Below, piece after piece: positions 8,711 to 17,832 of a stretch of 64,000 bases of DNA. A program made the translations under genes and the position numbers. Origin of the DNA: Pseudomonas sp. MUP55 (GTDB lineage Bacteria; Pseudomonadota; Gammaproteobacteria; Pseudomonadales; Pseudomonadaceae); NCBI RefSeq assembly GCF_034043515.1, contig NZ_CP138214.1:5773501-5837500 (forward strand), given 5' to 3'. Positions within the stretch are counted from its first letter, which is position 1. Every line of letters starts with the position of its first letter. A model generated the notes under the pieces. The model was not told the origin of the DNA. It searched no databases and saw only the letters and a list, made by a program, of their open reading frames with translations.

Positions 8711-11673
8711 CACGGCAACGTCGACAACGGCACGCGGTACAACGCATCGCCCGGTTCGGCATCGCCGAAACGCACCCAGTTGGCCACGTCATTGTGGAAG
8801 GTTTCGTAGAGGCGGATTTTCGAATCCAGCTCGTCGATGAAGTCTTCCTGCTCGGCCACGCTCAACGACAACCACAGGTCCTGGGTCATGTTCAGCGACT
8901 TGCTGCGATACGGCAGGCCCTCCAGGTATTCGCCCAGCAGACCGCCGTCGGCCAGGTTGCCGCCCTTGCGCAGGGCTTGCGGGTCGCGGCTCATGTACGC
9001 CGAGGCGCTGGCGATTTCCTGGAAGAAATCCTTGGGCGAGCTTTGGGTTTTGCGCGCCGCGTCGACGATCAGTTTCAGCGACTGCTGCAGGTCGTTCAGT
9101 TGCAGCTTGGTCAGCATCACGCACACCTGGAACGCCGGCAACGCCGGGTTGGTCAGGTCGCGGTCGGCGGTCCAGGCGCTGACCAGTTGCGGCGCCTGGC
9201 TCGCGGTTTTGCGGCCAAGAAAATCCATGTGCATCGCATAACCGACCGCTGCGGACTTATCCGCCAGGCTCGGCGCGGCACTGAGCAGCGGCACCGGCTG
9301 CGGCGTGTTGCTGCGCACCTGATGCACGAGGTTGGCGAACACCGTGCCGATCTCGTCGACCCGCTCACCCAGCTTGCGCACGTCGCCACCGGGCACCGGT
9401 GTGTACAGGTCGCCGATCTGCGGGTTGGCGTCGGCGGTCAGGGTCCGGTACTGACTTTCGGCGCCGGCATGGGTTTTCTTGCCGGCGTCGGTGCGCAGAT
9501 GCAACGCGTAGATCTTGATCTGCTTGCCCAGCGCTGCCTGGCGCACCTCGGCTTCGTTCATCTGGGTGGCGGCGAACGGGTCGTTCTTGCGCAACGCCCC
9601 GGCATCGGAGACCAGCAGGATGATGCGTCCGCCGTAGCCGGACCAATCCATGCCGTCCACTGCCTGCATCACCCCGGCAAACGCGTCTTCGTTGAACGAA
9701 TGGCTGGACACCGTCGACGCCTTGACCTGCCGCGCCATGTCCAGGAAGCGTTGCGGGTCGCGGCCTTGGTCGAGGGTGATCAGGGTCTTGGCCACGTATT
9801 CCAGGCCGGGGGTTTTCTTGATGCTGTTGCGAAAGCCCACCAGCCCGAAGCTGACGCTGTCCAGTTCACCGCGCTCGGCGATACGGGTTTGCAGTTCGTG
9901 CACCACGTCGCGCACCTGGTCGATATACGGCTGCATCGACACGGTGGTGTCCACCACCAACACCACCGCCGTGCGGAAGGCGTCGGCATTGGCGCCAGCC
10001 ACCGCGGCCGCCGGCTTGGCAATGGCGCTGCTGCCAGGGTCGATGGAGGCAACATTGAGCAACTGCACGGGCTGGCCGTTTTCGTCGAAGCTCTCTTTGG
10101 CGTCGAAGATCGGCAACAGGTAGAACTGGTTCTGCGGCACCGCGCTGGCGGTGGGTTCCAGGGCCAGGACTTGCTGATTGTCTTCGCGGTTGTTCTGCGC
10201 CTTGGCCAACACGCTTTTCGCCGCCGCGGGGTCGGCCAGCAGTTTTTCCACCTCAGCGGGCTGGCGCAGGAACATCACCGGCGCCCGGCCTGAGCGCTCG
10301 GTGAACTTGAGCACCAGGCTCTGCTTCCAGTCACTGACTTGCGAGGCCGGCAGCCAACCGTCACTGCGACCATCGGTGGCCGCGCCGACCCGCATCCAAG
10401 GGCTGCCATCGACCTCCTTGCGCTGGTACACGTAGAGCACGGAAAACGCCGGCAAGGCTTTGCCCGGTGCACTGCCCGCTTCATTGGAAAGCTTCGCGCC
10501 GGGCTTGCTCAGCACACGCTGGAACAGGGTCTTCTTGCCGGCCATCAGCAGCGGACGCTGGCCGCCATCCGCAACCGCAACCGCCGCCGCCGGTGGCTTG
10601 GCTTCAGGCACCACGGCAACAGGCGCCTTGACCGGCTCCTCGGTGCCGCTCAACCACCAATAACTGGCGCCACCGATGGCCAGGGCGACCGCCACGGCAA
10701 CCGCCGCCAGCGCCAATACCGGCCCGCGGCGCTGCTCGCTGTGTTGCATCGGCGCCACCACCGGCTGACGTACCGGTTGCGGCTTGCCCGTCGGTATTTC
10801 AATCGACTCCGGCGTGATTCCCGCCAGGTCAAAACTGAGTGGAATCGGCAGCGGCCGCACCAGGGTGGCCTCTGGCGACTGCGCCGGCAGTTGATCCAGT
10901 GCCAGCAGTAACGCCGCCGCATCCGGATAACGCTCTGCCGGGTCCTTGGCCAGCAACTTGCGCAGCACACCCTGGTAACGACCGTGGTGCACCGGCAGCT
11001 CCGGCAAGGGCTCGGTCAGGTGGGCCAATGCGGTGGAGAGCGCATCGGTGCCGCTGTAAGGCAGCTTGCCCACCAGGATTTCGTAGAGCACCACGCCCAG
11101 CGCATACAGGTCGGCGCGACCGTCGATCTCCTGGCCGCGTGCCTGTTCCGGGCTCATGTAGCTCGGCGTGCCCACGGCAAAACCGGCCTGGGTGAACTGG
11201 GTGCGGTCGTCCAGGGACTTGGCGATGCCGAAGTCCGACAACACCGCCGTGCCGTCGGCGCGGAACAGAATGTTCGCCGGTTTCACGTCGCGGTGCACCA
11301 GGCCCTGGGCGTGGGCATAACCGAGCGCCGAGGCAATCTGGCGGATCAGCGTCACGCCCTGCTCCGGGGTCAGGCCGGCAGCGATGCGTTCCTTGAGCGT
11401 GCCGTTGGGCAGGTATTCCATGGCCATGTAATACAGCTCACCGACATTGCCGATGTCATGGATGGTCACCGTGTGCGGGTGCGACAAGCGCGCCAGGGTC
11501 TTGCCCTCGCGCAGGAAGCGTTCGCAGAAGCTCGGGTCGGCCGCCAGCGCCGCCGCCATCACCTTGAGTGCCACCTTGCGCTCCAGCGAACGCTGGGTGG
11601 CCAGGTACACATTGGCCATGGCGCCTTCGCCGATTTCGCCTTCGATGTCATAGCCGGGGATGACGATGTTCAT
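8710..11673 (-). CDS. ppkA: PpkA, transmembrane Ser/Thr protein kinase with vWA domain
   Basis: PpkA phosphorylates Fha and so drives assembly of H1-type T6SS. In this 987-residue protein the kinase domain spans residues about 7-265, with the Gly loop GEGAMANV, VALKV lysine (37), HRDVKPAN catalytic loop (HRD at 127-129), DFG (147-149) and APE-like SPE (174-176). A proline-rich linker and one membrane helix (about 318-341, rich in Ala/Val) follow. The periplasmic part carries a von Willebrand A domain starting near 568, with the metal-site motif DTTVS (575-579). The ATG at 11673 overlaps the pppA stop as ATGA. The size is close to the P. aeruginosa protein as I remember it (just over 1000 residues). 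Confidence 0.96.
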   Translation of the reverse strand: MNIVIPGYDIEGEIGEGAMANVYLATQRSLERKVALKVMAAALAADPSFCERFLREGKTLARLSHPHTVTIHDIGNVGELYYMAMEYLPNGTLKERIAAGLTPEQGVTLIRQIASALGYAHAQGLVHRDVKPANILFRADGTAVLSDFGIAKSLDDRTQFTQAGFAVGTPSYMSPEQARGQEIDGRADLYALGVVLYEILVGKLPYSGTDALSTALAHLTEPLPELPVHHGRYQGVLRKLLAKDPAERYPDAAALLLALDQLPAQSPEATLVRPLPIPLSFDLAGITPESIEIPTGKPQPVRQPVVAPMQHSEQRRGPVLALAAVAVAVALAIGGASYWWLSGTEEPVKAPVAVVPEAKPPAAAVAVADGGQRPLLMAGKKTLFQRVLSKPGAKLSNEAGSAPGKALPAFSVLYVYQRKEVDGSPWMRVGAATDGRSDGWLPASQVSDWKQSLVLKFTERSGRAPVMFLRQPAEVEKLLADPAAAKSVLAKAQNNREDNQQVLALEPTASAVPQNQFYLLPIFDAKESFDENGQPVQLLNVASIDPGSSAIAKPAAAVAGANADAFRTAVVLVVDTTVSMQPYIDQVRDVVHELQTRIAERGELDSVSFGLVGFRNSIKKTPGLEYVAKTLITLDQGRDPQRFLDMARQVKASTVSSHSFNEDAFAGVMQAVDGMDWSGYGGRIILLVSDAGALRKNDPFAATQMNEAEVRQAALGKQIKIYALHLRTDAGKKTHAGAESQYRTLTADANPQIGDLYTPVPGGDVRKLGERVDEIGTVFANLVHQVRSNTPQPVPLLSAAPSLADKSAAVGYAMHMDFLGRKTASQAPQLVSAWTADRDLTNPALPAFQVCVMLTKLQLNDLQQSLKLIVDAARKTQSSPKDFFQEIASASAYMSRDPQALRKGGNLADGGLLGEYLEGLPYRSKSLNMTQDLWLSLSVAEQEDFIDELDSKIRLYETFHNDVANWVRFGDAEPGDALYRVPLSTLP

Positions 11674-12389
11674 GGCGACACCTTCACGACGATGGTGGTG
11701 ATGTTGTCCGGCGCGCCGCGATTGAGCCCCAGGTGCACCAGGCTGCGTACGATTTCATCGGGCGCGTCATGGCCGAGCACTTCACGGATTTCGTGGTCTT
11801 CGACGGTTTTGGTCAGGCCGTCGCTGCACAGCAGGTAGCTGTCGCCGGGGGCGATCAACAGGTCGACCGAGGCCACGTCCAGTTGCGCTTCCACGCCCAC
11901 CGCGCGGGTCACGATGTTGGCGCGCGGATGCACACGGGCGTCGGCTTCGCTGAGCAGGCCGCTGTCTTGCAGGTCCTGCACGTAGCTGTGGTCGCGGGAA
12001 ATGCTGTGCAGCTCACCGTCGCGCAGGCGGTACAGGCGACTGTCTCCGGCCCACAGGCACACCCCGCGCAAGCCACGCGCCGCCAGCACCACGACGGTGC
12101 TGCCCATCATGGTCACGCCACGGTTGGCGGTTTCTTCACGCACCGCCGCATTGATGCGGATCAGGTCGTTGCGCAAGGCGGCCGCGTATTCCTCAAGGGA
12201 GCGCCCCATCGGCACGTTGCGCAGGCTGTCGACGATCAGGCTGCTGACATAATCCCCCGCCGCGTGCCCACCCATGCCATCGGCCACCACCCACAGGCGG
12301 TTTTGCGGCAGGTCCAGACACGCGTCTTCATTGACCTGGCGCACCATGCCCACATGGCTTTTGCTCGCGGATACATACGTCGCGCCCAT
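11670..12389 (-). CDS. pppA: PppA, PP2C-type Ser/Thr phosphatase
   Basis: PppA reverses PpkA phosphorylation of Fha and allows T6SS disassembly and repositioning. The 239-residue protein shows PP2C metal-binding motifs: VRQVNEDAC near residue 20, VVADGMGGHAAGDY (about 34-47), CLWAGDSRLYRLRDG (about 110-124), LLCSDGLTKTVEDHEI (about 182-197) and GAPDNITTIVV near the end. There is no membrane segment, so it is cytoplasmic. The ATG directly abuts the TAG stop of tagF (no spacer), and its own stop overlaps the ppkA start; the three genes are translationally coupled. Confidence 0.96.
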   Translation of the reverse strand: MGATYVSASKSHVGMVRQVNEDACLDLPQNRLWVVADGMGGHAAGDYVSSLIVDSLRNVPMGRSLEEYAAALRNDLIRINAAVREETANRGVTMMGSTVVVLAARGLRGVCLWAGDSRLYRLRDGELHSISRDHSYVQDLQDSGLLSEADARVHPRANIVTRAVGVEAQLDVASVDLLIAPGDSYLLCSDGLTKTVEDHEIREVLGHDAPDEIVRSLVHLGLNRGAPDNITTIVVKVSP

Positions 12390-13043
12390 CTACATCACAC
12401 CTTCTTGTCCGAGCAAAAACTGCGCAAAATCGTTGGCGGCAGGCAAGCCCTGACACCGTAATAAACCGGGGGAAATACGCTGCGACCCTCGTCCCCACCA
12501 AAGGCTGGCACCTTCGCAGGCCTGTTCGGCAAGCGCCGTCATGCGCCCGTGGGGCACGGTGGCGGCCACGCGTTGCAGGCCGGCAAAACGGCTGTCGACC
12601 GCACGCGGCTCCGTCGCTGGCAGGCCGAGGTGGTCCAGGCCAGCGTTGAAGGCTTCAAACGTGGCGCCGGTGTCCAGGGTGCCGAGCAGCAGCTCCTCGG
12701 CCTGCTCGAACCAGGCGTCAGGCCCGCCCACCAGGGAGGCGGGGTTGGTGTCGTGATCGAGCACCACCACCACCGCCAGCGGAAAATAGCGCCCCACCCG
12801 GTCGATGCTTGGCATCAGCACACCCGTCGCCGCGTCCGGCCCGCACACGCCTGGCGCGAGTACAAAGCGCCACAGCGGGCTGACCAGATAAGCGTTGAGC
12901 CAGTCGCCGCCCAGGCTGTTCTGGCTGGCGAGCAAACCCGCCGCCAGCCAGCTGTCCCAGGGGCCGATAAAACTCTGGGGCAAGGCGCGGCTGACAAAAT
13001 CACCGCGACTGGCCAACTTGCCGTAGAAACCCAGCGTCGTCAT
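12390..13043 (-). CDS. tagF: TagF, ImpM-family repressor of T6SS
   Basis: TagF is a cytoplasmic post-translational repressor of T6SS assembly that acts at Fha independently of threonine phosphorylation. The 217-residue protein begins MTTLGFYGKLASRGDF, a hallmark start of the ImpM/SciT family, and continues with GPWDSWLAAGLLASQ and the SPLWRFVLAPGVCG motif. I place the start at 13043, where ATG overlaps the tssM stop (ATGA); the longer open frame to 13220 is a shadow inside tssM. In some species TagF is fused to PppA; here they are separate adjacent genes. Confidence 0.92.
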   Translation of the reverse strand: MTTLGFYGKLASRGDFVSRALPQSFIGPWDSWLAAGLLASQNSLGGDWLNAYLVSPLWRFVLAPGVCGPDAATGVLMPSIDRVGRYFPLAVVVVLDHDTNPASLVGGPDAWFEQAEELLLGTLDTGATFEAFNAGLDHLGLPATEPRAVDSRFAGLQRVAATVPHGRMTALAEQACEGASLWWGRGSQRISPGLLRCQGLPAANDFAQFLLGQEGVM

Positions 13044-16000
13044 AGCCGCTCCGGCAGGCTGAAGCCGCTGAGCACCCGGCTCTTGAACGGATTGAAGGCG
13101 CTGTTGGCGCGCAGCTCGTAGGCGATGCTTGCACCGTCGACCCGCAGGCGCAGGTTGAAGCGGTCCGGCGAGTTGCCGGCGGTAAGGTCCGACTGCTCCA
13201 GCAGGCGGAACCAGGCCCACGGGCCGTCAAGCGTCACGCCGGAGCGTCCGCTGGCCGACGGCGGCATGATCGACAGCCGCACCACGCCGATGCTGCCGGG
13301 GTTCGGCCATTGCATCGCCACCGGGCGGCTCGGGCCGTGGTCGTAGCTCAGTTGCTGGCCGTCGAGGTCGAGCAGGAACTGGGTGATGGTCGGGTCCATC
13401 GACACCGGCTTGAGTTCGAAGCGCACGATGGGTTGTGTGCCGCCGGACCTGAAGAACGCGTCCCGAATCGTCGCCGCACGCTGGAAGGTTTGCAGCACGC
13501 CTGGCGCAATGCCGAGCTTCTGCGCCGCGCCCGGCTGCCAGCGCCAGGTCTGGGCCGAGGTGTCTACGTAGGGCTGCAGGTACTTGCGAAAGTAGTTATC
13601 CATCACCCCGCCGACGCCGAAAAACTGGCCGAAATCATCCAGGGTCGCGTCCCGCGCACTGCCCGGCGACATCGGGTAACGGCCGGCCAGTGACTGGCGA
13701 TACACGTTGACCACTTCACTGACCCAGGCCGCGTTCAACTGGTTACGCACCCCGCCCATCATGCTGTTGGTGGTGGAATTGACCACCGACTTGACCATGC
13801 CCTGCACCAGCGGCGGCTGGCGTTCGGCATTCAGGCTGACCCGCGTGGCCGCAGCCGCCGCCTGGTTCTTCGCCTCGCCCAGCAAGGCATCACCGCTGGC
13901 ACCGACCATGGCACTGACCTGCACATACAGCGCGTTCATGTCCGACAGCAGGCCGTCGATGGCAGCCGGTTCGCCTTCGTTCTTACTGACGATGCTGTTG
14001 AGCTCCGCAAAGTGCGCGGTAACCGGGTCATCCGCAGCCGCGGGCGCGCTGGCGCTCGGCTGCTCCTGGCCGAGCAGGCTGCCCAGGCGTTCCTTGAGCT
14101 TGTCGACGCCGCCCTCCACCGGCACGCCTTTGGCCGCCAATTGGCGCTCTTCGGCTTGCAGGTCGGTTTCCTTGGCCACCGCCACCAGCAGCTTTTTCAA
14201 TGGCGAGGTCGGCCCCGAGATCACCCGCAGCACATCGGCCGCCTGGGCCACGCTGGTGATCGGCACAAAGTCGATGTCTGCCAGCAACGCATCCCACTGG
14301 CGCTGGTAATCCTGGAAGTACAGGCGGCGCACATCGGCAGCCAGGCTCACCACGTTCTGCTGGTCGGCCTGTTCCTGGCCGAGCACCCATTGCTCTTCAG
14401 CCAGGGTGCCGGTCTGGTTCAGGCTGCTCAGCAAAAACCCCTGGCGATAACCCTTGGCGGTGAAAAACCCGCTCAGCGGTTCGCCCAACGGCTTGCCGCT
14501 CTTGCGGCTGAACACCAGCGCGGCGTCACGGCCGGCGGCTTCATTGAGGCGAAAGTCCGGGATGCCTTCGGGCAGTTTCTGACGCTTGACCCGGTCATAC
14601 ACGCGCTGGGCCACCGGTAGCTGTTGCAGTTGGCGGCGCAGGTCATCGATCAGGCGTGGATCGAGGCGCGCATTCGGTGGGTGGCGGTCAAACAATGCCT
14701 GCAAATGCCCGGTCAACGCCTGGCGCTGATCGGCCGGCAGGTCGCGTGGCAGGTTGCGGTCCCAGTCGAGGGCGATCCAGGCCTTGATGAAGTCCGGGTC
14801 GTAATGCTCGCTGTCGGCCAGCATCAGGTAGGCCTTTAAGCCTTCGTAGAGAAAATCCGAATTGCCGCCGCCGTGCAGTTGCTCTTCGATGCGCGTGACC
14901 AGGCGCGGCGCGAAGACCGCGATCAGCAACTTGCGATAAACGCTCGCCGACTCGGCTTCGAGCATGTCGCCCTGGTAAAGCCCCAGCCCTTCGGACCAGT
15001 TGGGCGAATCCCCCGCCAGGTGCTTCACCGCGTTGAGCAACGGCAGCACGGCCAACACGTCACGCTGCGCCGGGCTCAGGGTTTGCACGGCCTGGCCCAG
15101 GGGCGCGACCTTTTGATCGACCTGGGCGATATACGCCTGGTTGGCGCGATAACTCACCCACCACAGGCCGCTGACCACCACCACCACGGCCACGGTAGCG
15201 GCCAGTACACCTCGGGCGATCCACTTGCGACGGCGCTCGACTTTCGGGTTTACCCCCACCAGGCCACGCTCGGCAAAGGCCACGGCAGTGAACAGTTTTT
15301 CGATGAAGTAACTGCGCCCAGTGCCGCTCTGGCGCGCCAGGTGCTGACGGTCCAGGTTCATGCTCTGGGCCATGGCGCCGATCAGGCGATCAATCGGACT
15401 GCCTTCCTGGGTGCCGCTGGTGAAATACACGCCGCGCAACAGCACGCGCTCTTCGAAGGCGTTGGGTTTGAACACGCCCTCGAGGAAGCTCTGCAGGCAA
15501 TCTTTCAACGCACCGAACTGCTGCGGGAAACCGTAGATCAAGTCGCGGCGCGCCGGGTCACGTTCCTGTTGCAGGCGTTCCACCAGGCGCTCGTTGAGGC
15601 GTTGCTCCAGGCCGGCGAATTCGCTTTGCAGGTGCGCCAGCGGGCTGTCGCTGTGTTTGCCGTCATCCAGGGCGAAGGTCATGCCCCACACCTGGGCGCG
15701 CTCTTCCTTGCTCAGGTTGTCGAAGAACTCCATGAAGCCCGGCACCAGGTCGAGCTTGGTCAGCATCAGGTAGATCGGAAAGCGCACGCCCAACTGGGTG
15801 TACAGCTCCTGAATACGCAGACGGATCGCAGCGGCATGGGCGGCGCGTTCGGCGTCGGTGCCGAGCAGCAGGTCCGACAGGCTGATGGCAATGAAGGCCC
15901 CGTCGATCGGGCGGCGCGAACGCTGCTTTTTCAACAGGTCGAGAAAGCCCAGCCAGGCGGCTTTATCCACCGTGGAGTTGCTGTCCTGGGTGGTGTAGCG

Positions 16001-16540
16001 CCCAGCGGTGTCGAGCAACACGGCTTGATCGGTAAACCACCAGTCGCAGTTACGCGTGCCGCCGACGCCGCGCACCGCACCGGCGCCCAACTGCGCGGCC
16101 AATGGGAAGTGCAGCCCGGAATTGACCAGCGCAGTGGTCTTGCCCGAACCCGGCGGCCCGATGATCACGTACCACGGCAGTTCGTAGAGGTTGCGGCGCT
16201 CGTCGCCCCCCAGCTTGGCCTTTTTCAGCAGTGCCAGGGCTTCGTCCATGCGCTGACGCAGGGTGCCGAGCTCTTCGGCGGTGGCGACGCTGTTGGGATC
16301 GGCCGGGGTTTCGGCGGCCAGGCTGCGCATGACTTCGGCGGCCTGACGGCGCGCCTGGATGATGCGCAGCACGCGGTAGGCGATCCACAGCGCGAACACC
16401 AGGATGATCAGCGCCCAGCGGCGCCCTTCGGGTGCCAGCATGTCGAGCAACGGCCCGACGAACCAGATGATCAAGCTCAGGGCGATCAACCCCAGCACGG
16501 GGATCACCCAGCGAATCATGAAACTGAAAAACGCCTTCAC
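13040..16540 (-). CDS. tssM: TssM (IcmF-like) inner-membrane T6SS core protein
   Basis: TssM spans the inner membrane and links TssL to the TssJ lipoprotein in the trans-envelope complex. The 1166-residue protein has two N-terminal membrane helices (about 8-28 and 38-55), a cytoplasmic GTPase-like domain with Walker A GPPGSGKTTALVNSG (about 129-143) and LLDTAGRY, another helix (about 444-467) and a large periplasmic C-terminal half. The GTG start at 16540 overlaps the tssL stop (GTGA). The Walker A site is intact, unlike in some family members. Confidence 0.96.
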   Translation of the reverse strand: MKAFFSFMIRWVIPVLGLIALSLIIWFVGPLLDMLAPEGRRWALIILVFALWIAYRVLRIIQARRQAAEVMRSLAAETPADPNSVATAEELGTLRQRMDEALALLKKAKLGGDERRNLYELPWYVIIGPPGSGKTTALVNSGLHFPLAAQLGAGAVRGVGGTRNCDWWFTDQAVLLDTAGRYTTQDSNSTVDKAAWLGFLDLLKKQRSRRPIDGAFIAISLSDLLLGTDAERAAHAAAIRLRIQELYTQLGVRFPIYLMLTKLDLVPGFMEFFDNLSKEERAQVWGMTFALDDGKHSDSPLAHLQSEFAGLEQRLNERLVERLQQERDPARRDLIYGFPQQFGALKDCLQSFLEGVFKPNAFEERVLLRGVYFTSGTQEGSPIDRLIGAMAQSMNLDRQHLARQSGTGRSYFIEKLFTAVAFAERGLVGVNPKVERRRKWIARGVLAATVAVVVVVSGLWWVSYRANQAYIAQVDQKVAPLGQAVQTLSPAQRDVLAVLPLLNAVKHLAGDSPNWSEGLGLYQGDMLEAESASVYRKLLIAVFAPRLVTRIEEQLHGGGNSDFLYEGLKAYLMLADSEHYDPDFIKAWIALDWDRNLPRDLPADQRQALTGHLQALFDRHPPNARLDPRLIDDLRRQLQQLPVAQRVYDRVKRQKLPEGIPDFRLNEAAGRDAALVFSRKSGKPLGEPLSGFFTAKGYRQGFLLSSLNQTGTLAEEQWVLGQEQADQQNVVSLAADVRRLYFQDYQRQWDALLADIDFVPITSVAQAADVLRVISGPTSPLKKLLVAVAKETDLQAEERQLAAKGVPVEGGVDKLKERLGSLLGQEQPSASAPAAADDPVTAHFAELNSIVSKNEGEPAAIDGLLSDMNALYVQVSAMVGASGDALLGEAKNQAAAAATRVSLNAERQPPLVQGMVKSVVNSTTNSMMGGVRNQLNAAWVSEVVNVYRQSLAGRYPMSPGSARDATLDDFGQFFGVGGVMDNYFRKYLQPYVDTSAQTWRWQPGAAQKLGIAPGVLQTFQRAATIRDAFFRSGGTQPIVRFELKPVSMDPTITQFLLDLDGQQLSYDHGPSRPVAMQWPNPGSIGVVRLSIMPPSASGRSGVTLDGPWAWFRLLEQSDLTAGNSPDRFNLRLRVDGASIAYELRANSAFNPFKSRVLSGFSLPERL

Positions 16541-17826
16541 TCGACGCCCTCCGCCAATACGGTGATTTCAACCCGACGATTGCGGGCACGGCCTTCGGCA
16601 GTACTGTTGGTCGCCAACGGCTCGGTGTCGCTGCGGCCCTCGGCGCTGAAGCGCTCGGCCTGCCCGGTCTTGGCGGCGAGGATGTCCAGTACCGACTTGG
16701 CCCGTGCTTCGGACAGCGCCCAGTTCGACGGGAAGCGCAGCGTGGCAATCGGGCGATTGTCACTGTGGCCGGTTACCCGGACCTGGCCCTTGACCTTGCG
16801 GATGGCGTCGGCGATGCGCAGCATCAGCGGCTGGTAGTCATCGACGATGCTGGAGCTGGCGGACGCAAACAGTTCGTCACCCCGAATGGTCACGACAGAG
16901 CGGTCGACCTTGTCCTCCACCGCGACGCGGCCGGCCTTGATGTCTTCGGCCAGGAACCCGGCCAGGCGTGGCCGCTCGATGACTTTTGGCTGCGCCACCG
17001 GACGGTCGATGGCCTGCACCGGGATCTCGCCCAGGGCATGGATATTCTTGAACACCGGTTCGGCATCCGACGCCAGCTTCATGCGCAAGCCAAACAGCAA
17101 CGCCAAAAGCAGCGCCAGGCCGATCGCCACGGCGATCCACGGCGGTATGAACTGCGCCAGGCGATCGCGCGCCACGGTGACGCCGCGCCAATGCGGCGAC
17201 AGCTCGCGCTCGTGCTCGCCACGAGCGTTGCGAATCGCCGCCGCGGTACGCTCGCGCAAGGCTTCCAGCTGGCTGCGCCCGTCGGTCATCACCCGGTAGC
17301 GCCCTTCGAAACCCAGGCACATGCACAGGTACAGCAGCTCCAGCAGGTACAGACGTTCCCGCGGGCTTTGCAGGCAGTGGTCAAGTAACTGGAAGACCTT
17401 CTCGCCGCCCCAGGCCTCGTTGTGCACGGTGATCAGCAAGCTCTGCTTGCCCCAATCACTGGTGCTGCCCCACGGCGTGCTCAACACGGCTTCATCGAGG
17501 GCGGTGCACAGCGCGTAACGGGCCAGCAGCACTTCGTTGCGCGCCACACCGGCGGCTTCGGCGCGCTCTTCGAATTGGCGCAGATAGGCGAGCAATTGTG
17601 CGCGCAGGCTGGCCGGCGCCGGGTGCGCGATGGTGTTGCGCAACCGCGTCAGCAAGGCCAGCAGCGGGCCGGCGGCGCTTTCCAGCGGGTTGAGGCCCTG
17701 GCTCTTGCCGGTGAGCATCGGTGCGGCCGGCATCGACAAAGGTGCCGGCTCCGCACGCGCAGGTTCCGGCGCACGGCCGCCGGGGCGCGGCATGAACTGA
17801 GTGCGGTCATCATCATTGGGATGCAT
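16537..17826 (-). CDS. tssL: TssL (DotU-like) with C-terminal OmpA peptidoglycan-binding domain
   Basis: TssL is the inner-membrane partner of TssM. In this 429-residue version, residues about 50-225 form the cytoplasmic DotU domain (CTALDEAVLSTPWG), then comes one membrane helix (WIAVAIGLALLLALLFGL, about 226-243), and the C-terminus is an OmpA-like domain (RVTGHSDNRPI; NWALSEARAKSVLDIL; ARNRRVEITVL). The extended form anchors the complex to peptidoglycan directly, as in P. aeruginosa H1. The ATG lies 6 bases after the tssK stop. Confidence 0.96.
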   Translation of the reverse strand: MHPNDDDRTQFMPRPGGRAPEPARAEPAPLSMPAAPMLTGKSQGLNPLESAAGPLLALLTRLRNTIAHPAPASLRAQLLAYLRQFEERAEAAGVARNEVLLARYALCTALDEAVLSTPWGSTSDWGKQSLLITVHNEAWGGEKVFQLLDHCLQSPRERLYLLELLYLCMCLGFEGRYRVMTDGRSQLEALRERTAAAIRNARGEHERELSPHWRGVTVARDRLAQFIPPWIAVAIGLALLLALLFGLRMKLASDAEPVFKNIHALGEIPVQAIDRPVAQPKVIERPRLAGFLAEDIKAGRVAVEDKVDRSVVTIRGDELFASASSSIVDDYQPLMLRIADAIRKVKGQVRVTGHSDNRPIATLRFPSNWALSEARAKSVLDILAAKTGQAERFSAEGRSDTEPLATNSTAEGRARNRRVEITVLAEGVE

Positions 17827-17832
17827 CGCGGA

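Noticed and set aside
8794-10293. 499-codon open frame on the + strand opposite ppkA
   Set aside because: Shadow of the C-terminal half of ppkA; no ribosome site and biased composition.
14873-16837. 654-codon open frame on the + strand opposite tssM/tssL
   Set aside because: Antisense shadow of tssM; no start signals and no recognisable domain.
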